From the NCBI GenBank assembly GCA_019308525.1, contig JAFDIC010000036.1, forward strand, positions 1-16,292: a DNA stretch of 16,292 bases. The letters are read 5' to 3'. This stretch comes from Deltaproteobacteria bacterium. Its GTDB lineage: Bacteria; Desulfobacterota; DSM-4660; Desulfatiglandales; HGW-15. The notes below the pieces were generated by a model. It worked only from the letters and a program-made list of their open reading frames with translations, searched no databases and was not told where the DNA came from. This document shows positions 1 to 7,479 of this stretch, piece after piece; position 1 is the stretch's first letter, and each line of letters begins with the position of its first letter. The position numbers and the translations under genes were made by a program.

Positions 1-452
1 GACAACATCTGCTGCTCACCCCCGCTCATCTGTTTCGCCTTTGTCTTTACCTTTTCCTTCAACCACGGGAACAGGGAAAAGACCCTTTCCACGGCTTCTC
101 TCTTCTTTTTTGGGTCTCCTATTGTCCACGCTCCCATATCAAGGTGTTCCTTGACGTCCATGTCAGGGAAGACGACTCTACCCTGCGGGTTGAAAGAAAG
201 CCCCCTTGAAACGATATAGGGGGGAGGCTTATTGGTGATGTCTTCTCCAAGAAAGGTCACTCTTCCTGAAATGGCACTGAGCATACCTACCGTCGCCTTG
301 AGCACAGTGGATTTGCCGGCCCCATTTGGCCCTATCAGGGCCACGATTTCTCCCTGTCTCACTGAGAGCGAGACCCCGTGAAGGATCTCCATCTTGCCGT
401 AGCCCGATACAAGGCCCTCAATCTCCAAGACCTGTTCGCCGTCCCTTCCCAT
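1..452 (-). CDS. livF: Branched-chain amino-acid-type ABC transporter ATPase LivF (partial, C-terminus outside window)
   Basis: This is one of the two cytoplasmic ATPases that power a LivJ/K-HMGF-type importer. The visible 150 residues hold the Walker A motif GPNGAGKS (about residues 41-48), a Q-loop region containing NPQGRVVF, and at the very edge the ABC signature as MSGGEQQ (142-148). Walker B and the H-loop lie beyond base 1; the family is usually about 235 residues. Two adjacent ATGs exist, at 455 and 452. The first shares its A with the livG stop (TGATG). I prefer 452 because the Shine-Dalgarno-like GGTAGGTGAT then has workable spacing; it would be only about 2 nt from the ATG at 455. 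It is the last visible gene of the minus-strand transporter operon and is translationally coupled to livG. Identity as LivF rather than LivG rests on the gene order and the short LivF-type sequence between Walker A and the signature. Confidence 0.9.
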   Translation of the reverse strand, partial: MGRDGEQVLEIEGLVSGYGKMEILHGVSLSVRQGEIVALIGPNGAGKSTVLKATVGMLSAISGRVTFLGEDITNKPPPYIVSRGLSFNPQGRVVFPDMDVKEHLDMGAWTIGDPKKKREAVERVFSLFPWLKEKVKTKAKQMSGGEQQML

Positions 453-454
453 CA

Positions 455-1168
455 TCACCTACCGAAGTAATGCTCCAGGAGACATTCGTTCTTCTGAATC
501 TCATCGCACGACCCCTCTGCGATCTTCTGGCCGTAGTTAAGGGCAATCACCCTTCCGCAATGCCCCATAATGACACCCATATCGTGTTCCACAATCAGGA
601 ACGTCTTTCCTTCTCCATTCAGATCATGAATCAACGACATCAGCTCCTTTTGCAATGTGGGATTGATCCCCGCAGCGGGTTCATCTAGCAGGATGAGTTC
701 CGCATCCAGCATCAATACCTGCGCGAGGGATAGTAACTTCTGTTGCCCGAAGGACAATTCCGAGGCATTCTCATCCTTCTTGTCAATGAGCTTCACCAAA
801 CTCAGGAGGTCAAGGGCCTTTCTCATGATTTCGCTCTCTTTGCCTTTTCCCACCACCAGTAGATTCTCCATCAAGGTCATCTGGGGGAATATCCTTATGA
901 TCTGGTAGGTGCGACCCACTCCCTTTCGGGCGATCTCATAGGGCTTCTTTCCCGTAATGTCTTCGCCTTTGAAATACACGTGCCCCGAATCGGGCCTGAG
1001 TATCCCTGTGATAAGATTGAACAGGGTGGTCTTTCCCGCCCCGTTTGGGCCAATGAGGCCGGTTATTGAGCCCCTCTCAACGGCAAAGGAGCAATGATCG
1101 AGGGCTGCGACCTCGCCGAATTTTTTTACCACATCTTCAACTACAAGAATAGGTTCTCTTTGCTCCAT
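455..1168 (-). CDS. livG: Branched-chain amino-acid-type ABC transporter ATPase LivG
   Basis: This is the second ATPase of the importer, acting at the cytoplasmic face of LivH/LivM. From the ATG at 1168 it is 237 residues, a normal length. Visible motifs are Walker A GPNGAGKTT (about 40-48), a Q-loop with RTYQ (86-89), signature LSFGQQ (138-143), Walker B LILLDEP (158-164) and an H-loop in LIVEHDMG. The LivG-type segment that follows the Walker B motif (AAGIN) and the long Walker A to signature distance separate it from LivF. The frame also opens at TTG (1180) and GTG (1177). The ATG at 1168 is favoured because GGTGG lies about 5 nt upstream of it, while the TTG sits almost on top of the nearest AGGG. 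The livM stop is 16 bp upstream and livF begins at its own stop, so this is an internal operon gene. Confidence 0.93.
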   Translation of the reverse strand: MEQREPILVVEDVVKKFGEVAALDHCSFAVERGSITGLIGPNGAGKTTLFNLITGILRPDSGHVYFKGEDITGKKPYEIARKGVGRTYQIIRIFPQMTLMENLLVVGKGKESEIMRKALDLLSLVKLIDKKDENASELSFGQQKLLSLAQVLMLDAELILLDEPAAGINPTLQKELMSLIHDLNGEGKTFLIVEHDMGVIMGHCGRVIALNYGQKIAEGSCDEIQKNECLLEHYFGR

Positions 1169-1184
1169 CTTCGCCACCAAACCC

Positions 1185-2138
1185 TTAGATCTTTCGAGTC
1201 TTGGGCAATATCCCCTTTTGCTTCAACCAGCCAAGCAGGCCCTGGGGGAAGAAAAGGACCAGTAGCATCAGGATTCCGCCAAAAACCGCCATGTAAAGGA
1301 CCGTCAGCTCTGCCCACAGGACCTCGTGTATGAAAGAGAAAAGCACAGCCCCTATCACCGGACCAAACACCGTGCCGACACCTCCGAAAAGGGTCATGAC
1401 GATAGCGGTCAGGGTCAACTGGATGTTGAAGGCAAATGGTGGGTCTATGTAGTTCTGGTAGGTAAAGTGTATTGACCCTGCCAGTCCCACCACAAAGGCG
1501 CTGAGGGCAAAGGAGGATATTTTTTCCCTCGTAGTATGGATGCCCAGGGTCTCTGCGGCCTGTTCATCTTCCCTGATGGTCATGAGACGAAGTCCATACT
1601 TGGACGAAAAGATCCTGTAACATGCCAATGTCGTTAGAAGTGAAATGATCAGGATTGACCAATAAATACCCTCCAATCCTATGCCCGCGACAAAGGGAAT
1701 ACCGAGTCCCCCATGGGTTATTGATCTCAGATATTTGGTGCCGAAAAACTCCCTGGTTCCCTCGGTCAGGGCGACCATGGAAATGGCAAAATAGACGCCC
1801 TTGATTCTCAAGAGAATATATCCGACACCCACTGAGACCCCACTGGTAAAGAGCGCGCCGACAGGCCAGGCCAGGAAACAGTTTATACCATAATCCGCAA
1901 TCAGGATACTGCTGACATAACCGCTCAGACCTACGGACCATGCCAGCCCGAAGTTGATATACCCGGTCAATCCGGAAAAAAGGTTCCATCCCGATGCATA
2001 CACCATGTAGATCAATATCACGGTGAAGAGGGTGATCCAGTAGTCAGAGGCAAAAAGGGGAAGCGAGAAGAGAGTTGCACAGAGCAACGCAAGAAAAGGG
2101 TATGCCAGGGGCGGCCTATGGGGGATCAACTTGGTCAT
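1185..2138 (-). CDS. livM: Branched-chain amino-acid-type ABC transporter permease LivM
   Basis: Inner-membrane permease of the LivM family, 317 residues with about eight to ten hydrophobic segments. Family features include the N-terminal stretch around YASGWNLFSGLTGYINFG, the cytoplasmic coupling loop with IREDEQAAETLGI, and the C-terminal segment TLFGGVGTVFGPVIGA. The commonly seen His in the GY-x-S-F-G-H motif is replaced (INFGLAW). The open frame continues upstream to 2504, but that part is the alternative reading of livH and is not protein-like. The true start is the ATG at 2138, which overlaps the livH stop as ATGA (2138-2135), typical translational coupling. It should pair with LivH to form the translocation pore. 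Confidence 0.92.
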   Translation of the reverse strand: MTKLIPHRPPLAYPFLALLCATLFSLPLFASDYWITLFTVILIYMVYASGWNLFSGLTGYINFGLAWSVGLSGYVSSILIADYGINCFLAWPVGALFTSGVSVGVGYILLRIKGVYFAISMVALTEGTREFFGTKYLRSITHGGLGIPFVAGIGLEGIYWSILIISLLTTLACYRIFSSKYGLRLMTIREDEQAAETLGIHTTREKISSFALSAFVVGLAGSIHFTYQNYIDPPFAFNIQLTLTAIVMTLFGGVGTVFGPVIGAVLFSFIHEVLWAELTVLYMAVFGGILMLLVLFFPQGLLGWLKQKGILPKTRKI

Positions 2139-2989
2139 CTCTTGAACAATCCCGTGGGTCTCAAGAGGAGTATCACCAGGATCGTAACTGATGGGATGAT
2201 CTGGGCCATCTTTGCGCTCAAGTACTGGGTCACCAGGGCTTCCAGCACCCCGATTATCAGCCCCCCTGCCAGGGCGCCGTGGATGTTCCCGAGCCCCCCA
2301 AGGACCACTATCGCAAAGGCCTTGGCAATATAGGTTGACCCCATTTGCGGGAATATCACCCACTGGAGGCTGATTATCGAACCGGCCGCACCCGCCAGGG
2401 CAATGCCCAATCCAAAGGTGACCATCCTCATCTTTACCGTGTCGATACCACAGACCAGGGCCACGTCCGGGTTCTGAGAGGTAGCCCTTATTGCCTTTCC
2501 CCACCTTGAGAACTTGAGGAAGAAAAACAGGATCCCCGTGATGAGGATTGAGAGGGCAAAGGAAGCCATTTTTCCCTTAGAGAATACCAGGCCCATTATG
2601 GGGATACTGCCAGTCAGATAGGGCACAGAGCGGTAGGTGTTTGTGAACGTAAACTGGGCCAGATTCCATATCAGGATAGACATCCCAAAGGTCAGGATAA
2701 GGGCGGAAAGTTCATGCTCCTTCACCAGCCTTTCCGTGATTTTCCGGTGGATCAGGACCCCTGCACCAAAGAAGACCGGCACGGACAGGGCGACTGCGAA
2801 AAGGGGATTCAAGTGTAAAAGGGAGAATAACCAGAAGGCAAGGTAGGCCCCCAGCATTACGAACTCGCCGTGGGCGATATTCACTATTCCCACAACGCCC
2901 CATACCAGAGTCAGCCCCATGCCCACGAGGGCGTAGACGGAGCCGAGCATGAACCCCCTGATCAGTATCTCAGCAAAACCCGCCAGCAT
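2135..2989 (-). CDS. livH: Branched-chain amino-acid-type ABC transporter permease LivH
   Basis: Inner-membrane permease of the LivH family, 284 residues, almost entirely hydrophobic with about eight transmembrane segments. Diagnostic stretches are the N-terminal LTLVWGVVGIVNIAHGEF (about 26-43), the coupling loop RWGKAIRATSQNPDVALVCGID, and the C-terminal VVLGGLGNIHGALAGG. It follows the binding-protein gene by 65 bp; that gap contains a strong inverted repeat, described separately. Its ribosome-binding site is weak (CTGGAT), which together with the hairpin suggests lower expression than the binding protein. It overlaps livM by four bases. Confidence 0.94.
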   Translation of the reverse strand: MLAGFAEILIRGFMLGSVYALVGMGLTLVWGVVGIVNIAHGEFVMLGAYLAFWLFSLLHLNPLFAVALSVPVFFGAGVLIHRKITERLVKEHELSALILTFGMSILIWNLAQFTFTNTYRSVPYLTGSIPIMGLVFSKGKMASFALSILITGILFFFLKFSRWGKAIRATSQNPDVALVCGIDTVKMRMVTFGLGIALAGAAGSIISLQWVIFPQMGSTYIAKAFAIVVLGGLGNIHGALAGGLIIGVLEALVTQYLSAKMAQIIPSVTILVILLLRPTGLFKR

Positions 2990-3006
2990 ATCCAGCTAGA
3001 ACAAGT

Positions 3007-3040
3007 GTGCCTGGAAGCCCCCATGGGCTTCACCAGGCAC
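3007..3040 (-). promoter_or_regulatory. Intercistronic hairpin between the binding-protein gene and livH
   Basis: A near-perfect inverted repeat: arms GTGCCTGG/CCAGGCAC (8 bp) and AAGCCC/GGGCTT (6 bp) enclose the 4-nt loop CCAT, with one 2-nt bulge (CA). In the minus-strand transcript it lies just after the binding-protein stop and before livH. No U-run follows it on the minus strand, so it is not a classical intrinsic terminator. The likely role (inference) is protection of the upstream mRNA from 3' decay, or partial attenuation, giving more binding protein than permease. Confidence 0.7.
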
Positions 3041-3054
3041 GCCTGCTACCCCTG

Positions 3055-4389
3055 TTATCTGTTCTTCCATCCCGGGAAGGGATAGATGACCTCTGCCGTG
3101 GCTGTTTCCTTGGGATAGATGATCTCCTTGACCATGCCTTCGACAGGGACCTGGTTAGGGAGGAGTTTCTTTCCGGCCGCCTCTTGCCACTGGATAAGAT
3201 TTGTCGTCTTGCCGATCTGGTATCCTGAATCGGGGTGACCAAGGGGGTTTACCTGATACTTCCCGAAAATGGTCGTTACCTCCATGGAATACAGTTTGTC
3301 TCTTATGGCCTTTCTGTCCTCGATAGAACCGACCTCCTTGACCGCCATTTCCAGGATCTGGCCGGCCGCAAACCCCGCGGCAGCATGATAGGAAGGCTCG
3401 CTATTGTACTCCCTGGTATAGGCCCTGTAGAACTCCTGGTTCCCGGGGGTCTGTGTAAAAGGTTCCCAGAAGGTCTCTCCGGTTATGTACAGGGCATCCT
3501 TCTTGAGGGACTTGGCAAAGTCCACGATCGCCGGTCCCACGAGGAAGCCGAATATCTTGGGTGTCGCATTTACAGCCTTTGCAGCCTTTACGATTCCAAT
3601 GGAATCCGGTAGATACCCACCACCAAGAATCATGTCAGGCCTCTTGGACCAGGCCTTGGACATAATGGGTTCCCAGTCCGCAGTCTCTTTCGGATACGCT
3701 TCGTCAAGTACCACCTTGATCCCCATTTCCTTTGCCTTGGTCACCAGTGGTCTGGTAGCGCCCGTGGGGAAGGCCGTATCAGAGTAAATAAACGCCACCG
3801 TCTTAGCGCCCTTGTCCTTCCCAATAAGCATGCTGCCATAGAGATTCTTCCAGGCAGGAGGCAGGACTCCCACAAACCATTGCCTCTTCTTGCCCTGCCA
3901 GATTACAGGGGCATTTGCCAGGGGGGTTATGACGGGGATCCTGTAAGTCTCGGCCAAAGGCGCAATGGCATTCGAGACTGCGCTTCCGTAAGGACCGAGT
4001 ATGAGATCCACCTTGTCCGACACAACCAGCTTCCTGATAAGCTTTACCGCCTCGCTGGGGTCGCTCTTGTCGTCGTAGACAATGAATTCGACGGGTCTTC
4101 CCAGGAGGCCCGGCCCTTTACAGCCGTATCTCTCCGCCTCTCCGAAGCTGCAACCCCTTTCATTGATTATCTTGCCCCATAGTTTGTAGCCCCCGACTTC
4201 CAGTTCACCGGTACGAGCCCATTTGCCGGTCAGGGATATGGCAACGCCGATCTTGATCGGCATCTTTGTGCCGGACTGGGCCGAGGCCCAATGGGGGTGA
4301 AAGAGGAGAGCAATACACGCAATGAAAACTGTTGCCAACCATAAGCCATTGCCTGAAACCCGTAAACGATTTCTTCGAACACGTCTCAT
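3055..4389 (-). CDS. LivJ/LivK-type periplasmic solute-binding protein of the ABC importer
   Basis: Type I periplasmic binding protein (Peripla_BP_6 family) that captures the solute and delivers it to LivHM. The 444-residue product begins with a very basic n-region (MRRVRRNRLR), a hydrophobic core and an Ala-Ser-Ala site after about residue 37, a standard Sec signal peptide. The mature part opens with the family stretch IKIGVAISLTGKWARTG; GPYGSAVSNAIAPLAE and ITPLAN follow. It is longer than typical LivJ (about 370), partly from an insert around CSFGEAERYGCKGPG. The start at 4389 is supported by AAAGGAGGG 7 nt upstream. It is first in the operon, divergent from the Mo-enzyme genes. Members of this family bind branched-chain amino acids, amides or aromatic acids. 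The ligand cannot be assigned; an organic or aromatic acid is possible given the neighbouring catabolic genes. Confidence 0.92.
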   Translation of the reverse strand: MRRVRRNRLRVSGNGLWLATVFIACIALLFHPHWASAQSGTKMPIKIGVAISLTGKWARTGELEVGGYKLWGKIINERGCSFGEAERYGCKGPGLLGRPVEFIVYDDKSDPSEAVKLIRKLVVSDKVDLILGPYGSAVSNAIAPLAETYRIPVITPLANAPVIWQGKKRQWFVGVLPPAWKNLYGSMLIGKDKGAKTVAFIYSDTAFPTGATRPLVTKAKEMGIKVVLDEAYPKETADWEPIMSKAWSKRPDMILGGGYLPDSIGIVKAAKAVNATPKIFGFLVGPAIVDFAKSLKKDALYITGETFWEPFTQTPGNQEFYRAYTREYNSEPSYHAAAGFAAGQILEMAVKEVGSIEDRKAIRDKLYSMEVTTIFGKYQVNPLGHPDSGYQIGKTTNLIQWQEAAGKKLLPNQVPVEGMVKEIIYPKETATAEVIYPFPGWKNR

Positions 4390-4580
4390 TTCAATCCCTC
4401 CTTTCAGCCACCTTCCCCGTGAAAATCCCTTGGAGGAAGATCATAAATGTTTCGCAGGCCTTTCCTTCGACCAAAACCCGGTACTATCCCTTGCCGAAAC
4501 GGGAACCAGAAAGCTTCTTCTCCTCTTCCCTGCTAACAAAGGAGTCCAAAAAAATCAAGGAAAATTGAACAGGTATAAGA

Positions 4581-4596
4581 GCATCTTGATGGCCAC
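4581..4596 (-). promoter_or_regulatory. Candidate sigma54-type (-24/-12) promoter for the ABC importer operon
   Basis: On the minus strand TGGCCATCAAGATGCT has the invariant GG and GC with exactly 10 nt between them. TGGC matches the -24 consensus and TGCT the -12 element. It would start transcription about 180 nt before the binding-protein ATG. GG-N10-GC occurs by chance a few times in a region this long, so support is weak. No enhancer-binding protein gene lies in the window. Confidence 0.25.
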
Positions 4597-4651
4597 GGCA
4601 TCGCCACGACCGACTTGTAGCTGACGTGTCCGGGCTATTGCCCCATTTCCC

Positions 4652-4680
4652 TTGACACTTACGGGATCAAAATATAAAAG
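4652..4680 (+). promoter_or_regulatory. Candidate sigma70-type promoter upstream of the Mo-enzyme operon
   Basis: A perfect -35 hexamer TTGACA at 4652-4657 is followed by an AT-rich TATAAAAG at 4673-4680. The spacer to TATAAA is 15 bp, shorter than ideal; shifted -10 choices give 16 or 17 bp with poorer hexamers. It would leave a leader of about 320 nt before the ATG at 5012, long enough to hold the structured element at 4737-4769. Confidence 0.4.
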
Positions 4681-4736
4681 AATCTGGATTGCACGAATTG
4701 GCCGCTGGCCGTTCTATTGGTTGAACAGGCACAAAG

Positions 4737-4769
4737 CCCCTTCGGGCCAATCACTTCGGTGCAAAGGGG
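4737..4769 (+). repeat. Compound inverted repeat in the divergent region
   Basis: CCCCTT (4737-4742) and AAGGGG (4764-4769) are perfect inverted arms. They enclose two small hairpins: one with a GCCC/GGGC stem that competes with the outer arm, and CAC-TTCG-GTG, a stable cUUCGg tetraloop form in RNA. It may be a folded leader element or simply DNA symmetry; function unknown. Confidence 0.4.
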
Positions 4770-4782
4770 TTCACTGCTTGCA
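4768..4782 (+). promoter_or_regulatory. Candidate sigma54-type (-24/-12) promoter for the Mo-enzyme operon
   Basis: GGTTCACTGCTTGCA has GG (4768-4769) and GC (4780-4781) separated by exactly 10 nt. The -12 side, TTGCA, matches the consensus well; on the -24 side only the GG matches. It would give a leader of about 220 nt. Chance occurrence is possible. Confidence 0.25.
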
Positions 4783-5011
4783 ATCATACAGTGGACTCTG
4801 GAGCGTTAGCCCGAGTGGTTGGTGATCGGAACGCACGCTTTCCTCTTGGGATAGGGTCACAGGCGTTTATCGCTGCCCTGCACGCAAATTGGCCAAGCAA
4901 TTGGGCCACCGGGATGCATGACTCTGACTATCCCAAAGGTCCAATCATTTCTCTGGAAATCAGGCAATCCCTGCCTCTATTGATCAAGGGATCGAATCGG
5001 GAGATCATGCG

Positions 5012-7474
5012 ATGGCGGATATGAAATGTAATACCTACCACAAAGAAGACGGTACCACCTTCTACACGACCTGCCGCTGTAACTGCGGAGGAAACTTCCA
5101 GTGTGTTGTCAAGGCTCATGTAAGAAACGGAAAGATCGTGGCAATTGAGCCTGATGACCGTTATAACAGGAATGTGGGCAGGGAAGACGCCGTGCTGAAG
5201 GAACAGGACCTTTACAAGGTAAGGCTTCAAAGAAGGCCGTGTGTCATGGGGCTGGTATTTCATATCCATAACCAGCACCCTGACCGTATTCTGTACCCCC
5301 TGAAAAGGGCACCAGGAAGCAGGCGCGGTGAAGGGAAGTACGTGAGGATATCATGGGAAGAGGCCATTGATACCATAGCAACCAAAATGAAGGAGATACG
5401 GGACAAGTACGGCCCTCTCTCCATTATCACCCCTTACATGCCCAATGAAACTGTTGAGCGCCTGTTCTCCTTTTGGGGTGCCGGTGCCGAGGGCTGGGGC
5501 TGGTGCTCCTATGATGCTGCCAGGCTCATGGCGCAAATCATTACGGGCGAAAAACCATGGGCCCTGGAAAAATGGTCTTCCGGCTCAGCCCCGGATATGC
5601 TGGCCAACTCCAACGCAGTGGTGCTCTGGGGTTGTGACCCCACAGTCGGACACCAGGGCCCCGCCCATATGTTTGCCTGGTACATAAAGCTTGCGCGGGA
5701 GAGGGGTAAACCGGTGATTATCATCGACCCAAGGTACAGCATGGCAGTCAGGACCCTCGCAGATCAATGGATACCGATAAAACCGGGGACCGACGTGGCC
5801 ATGTTTATGGGGATGGCCTGCGTGCTTTTCCAGGATGACACGTGGGACAAGGCTTTTGTTGAAAGATTCGTCGAACCGGTGGGTTTTCAGAAATGGCATG
5901 ATTACGTCCTTGGGAAAGTAGACGGTATAGAGAAATCTCCAGAGTGGGCCGAAGAGAAGTGCGCTGTTCCTTCTGAGACGATACGGGCCCTGGCCAGATT
6001 CATATGGGAGAAAAGACCATGTTGGACATGGGCGCACTGGAGCTTGAGCAGAAAGAGCCATGGAGAGCAGGTAATAACTTCCTTTGCTGCCCTCCAGGCC
6101 ATGCTGGGGAACTGGGGAAACCCGGGAGGCGGCCCTGCAATACACCCGGGTCCCCATCGGGATTTACCCATCGGGTTGTTCAGCACGTTTTGGGGTGAGA
6201 ATGGCCCTTACGAGGTGCCCAAACTTTACAGGAGCCATTACTGGGCCCAGGCCGTACTGCTTCTGGAGAAGGTACGCAGGGGCGAACTGAGCGAGAAAGA
6301 GTACATGAAAAAAGTCGGGTGGAGAACCAAGCCCGACCTGGTGAAAGATTTCAATCCTAAAATGTTATTCTGGGGCGGCGGATCAAAACCCCATGCATCC
6401 AACCACCTTGTCACCGCATGTGATTCTGCCAACGACCAGGTGAAAGCCCTTGAGAGAATGGAATTTGTCGTTTCCATGCATGCCATGATGAATCCCTCTG
6501 TCCAGTACGCAGATATCATCTTGCCGGCCCAGAATCCCATGTGGGAAGAAAAGGACATTACCAGGAGTGCACCTTACGGGACATTCGAATGCGTCAACGC
6601 CAACCCGAAGGTCACAGATCCGCCAGGTGAAGTGAAACAATGGGTTCTGGTCTATATTAAGATAGCTGAAAAGCTGGGAATCGACCCCAAGAAATTCTTC
6701 AAATATTATACCAGTGAGGAAAACTGGGAGAGGGACTGGGAGAGGTATTTGAAAGACATGTACGCCGGGCTGGAAAATTATTATGAAAGACAGAGCAAGA
6801 AGATCCCCCCCTATAATGGTTTTTTTGAAGGAAACTTCATTAACTGTGACGAGCTTGATGACAAACCCCACACCGGATGGGATGAACAGATAAAGGAAGG
6901 CAGGCCATTCAGGACCAGGTCAGGCAAGATAGAGCTGTATTCCGAACTCCTTGCAAACGAGGAGGAAAGGGGTAGAGGCGAACACTACGACACTTTTGGA
7001 ACACTGTATCAGAATCTGCCTTCCGACTGGGGTAAACTCACACCTTCGCCTGCCTATATGCCCACCATCAGGGGAATGGACGATCCCATGTCAAAGGAGT
7101 ACCCATTGATGCTCCTGACATCCCACAGCCGCTACCGGGTGCATTATGTCTTCTGGGACCATCCCTGGTTGAGAAACCATGTATACAGGCACAGGGTATG
7201 GATCAGCCTTGCGGATGCAAGGGCCAGGGGAATCAAGGATAACGATATGGTAATGGTTTATAATGATCGGGGTAAGGTGGTCATGCCTGCCTACGTTACT
7301 CCCAGGATGATGCCGGGCGTTGCGTTGATTCATCACGGCGGGAACTATATGCCGGATGAATCGGGAATAGATTTCGGGGCATCTGCTTCGACCCTTATGG
7401 GAGGAGATACGGATAGCTGCTTTGCTGCTGCCAGGGCAACAAACCTGGTTCAGATAAGGAAGTACGAGGAGTAG
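5012..7474 (+). CDS. Cytoplasmic molybdopterin oxidoreductase, DMSO-reductase (DmsA-like) family catalytic subunit
   Basis: Large subunit with a bis-pterin Mo or W centre and one iron-sulfur cluster. The 820 residues fit the family. It begins with a Molybdop_Fe4S4 domain: C21, C25 and C31 (C23 extra), then HV-RNGKI, with the fourth Cys C77 in RRPC. Next comes HPDRILYPLKR and RGEGKYVRISWEEA (about 106-118), as in DmsA. The predicted metal-ligand position is C165-S166 in WGWCSYDAA, where Ser aligns with the DMSO-reductase Ser. VVLWGCDP, the stretch VIIIDPRYS, WIPIKPGTD and a C-terminal molydop-binding domain around TSHSRYRVHY follow. There is no Tat signal, so the enzyme should be cytoplasmic, unlike DmsA. 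GGGAG lies 8 nt before the ATG. The downstream gene starts 5 nt after its stop, so the two products almost certainly form a complex. The substrate is unknown; relatives include DMSO reductase, pyrogallol transhydroxylase and resorcinol hydroxylase. Confidence 0.9.
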   Translation: MADMKCNTYHKEDGTTFYTTCRCNCGGNFQCVVKAHVRNGKIVAIEPDDRYNRNVGREDAVLKEQDLYKVRLQRRPCVMGLVFHIHNQHPDRILYPLKRAPGSRRGEGKYVRISWEEAIDTIATKMKEIRDKYGPLSIITPYMPNETVERLFSFWGAGAEGWGWCSYDAARLMAQIITGEKPWALEKWSSGSAPDMLANSNAVVLWGCDPTVGHQGPAHMFAWYIKLARERGKPVIIIDPRYSMAVRTLADQWIPIKPGTDVAMFMGMACVLFQDDTWDKAFVERFVEPVGFQKWHDYVLGKVDGIEKSPEWAEEKCAVPSETIRALARFIWEKRPCWTWAHWSLSRKSHGEQVITSFAALQAMLGNWGNPGGGPAIHPGPHRDLPIGLFSTFWGENGPYEVPKLYRSHYWAQAVLLLEKVRRGELSEKEYMKKVGWRTKPDLVKDFNPKMLFWGGGSKPHASNHLVTACDSANDQVKALERMEFVVSMHAMMNPSVQYADIILPAQNPMWEEKDITRSAPYGTFECVNANPKVTDPPGEVKQWVLVYIKIAEKLGIDPKKFFKYYTSEENWERDWERYLKDMYAGLENYYERQSKKIPPYNGFFEGNFINCDELDDKPHTGWDEQIKEGRPFRTRSGKIELYSELLANEEERGRGEHYDTFGTLYQNLPSDWGKLTPSPAYMPTIRGMDDPMSKEYPLMLLTSHSRYRVHYVFWDHPWLRNHVYRHRVWISLADARARGIKDNDMVMVYNDRGKVVMPAYVTPRMMPGVALIHHGGNYMPDESGIDFGASASTLMGGDTDSCFAAARATNLVQIRKYEE

Positions 7475-7479
7475 TTTTG

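Larger units (their letters stand above)
4390..5011. other. 622-bp divergent intergenic region between the ABC importer and Mo-enzyme operons
   Basis: No convincing gene is present. The region must carry the promoters for both flanking operons. It holds a sigma70-like promoter on the plus strand, a sigma54-like -24/-12 element on each strand, a compound inverted repeat at 4737-4769, and four copies of an ATTGGCC-type motif. These are listed separately where support is reasonable. A short open frame from 4791 into the next gene has no ribosome-binding site or recognisable protein character. Confidence 0.7.

Noticed and set aside
2139..2504. N-terminal extension of livM, since its frame stays open to 2504
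   Set aside because: This part is the alternative frame of livH and has no membrane-protein or family character. The ATGA overlap at 2138-2135 is a clear start.
4803..4850. tRNA-Ser/Leu-like stretch (GCCCGAGTGGTTGG followed by ACGCACGCTTTCC)
   Set aside because: It resembles a D-arm, but no T-arm (GGTTCGA-type) and no matching acceptor stem are found downstream.
4791..5024. Small open frame (77 codons) just before the Mo-enzyme gene
   Set aside because: No Shine-Dalgarno sequence, no protein-like pattern, and it overlaps the real start. The stretch looks like leader or regulatory DNA.
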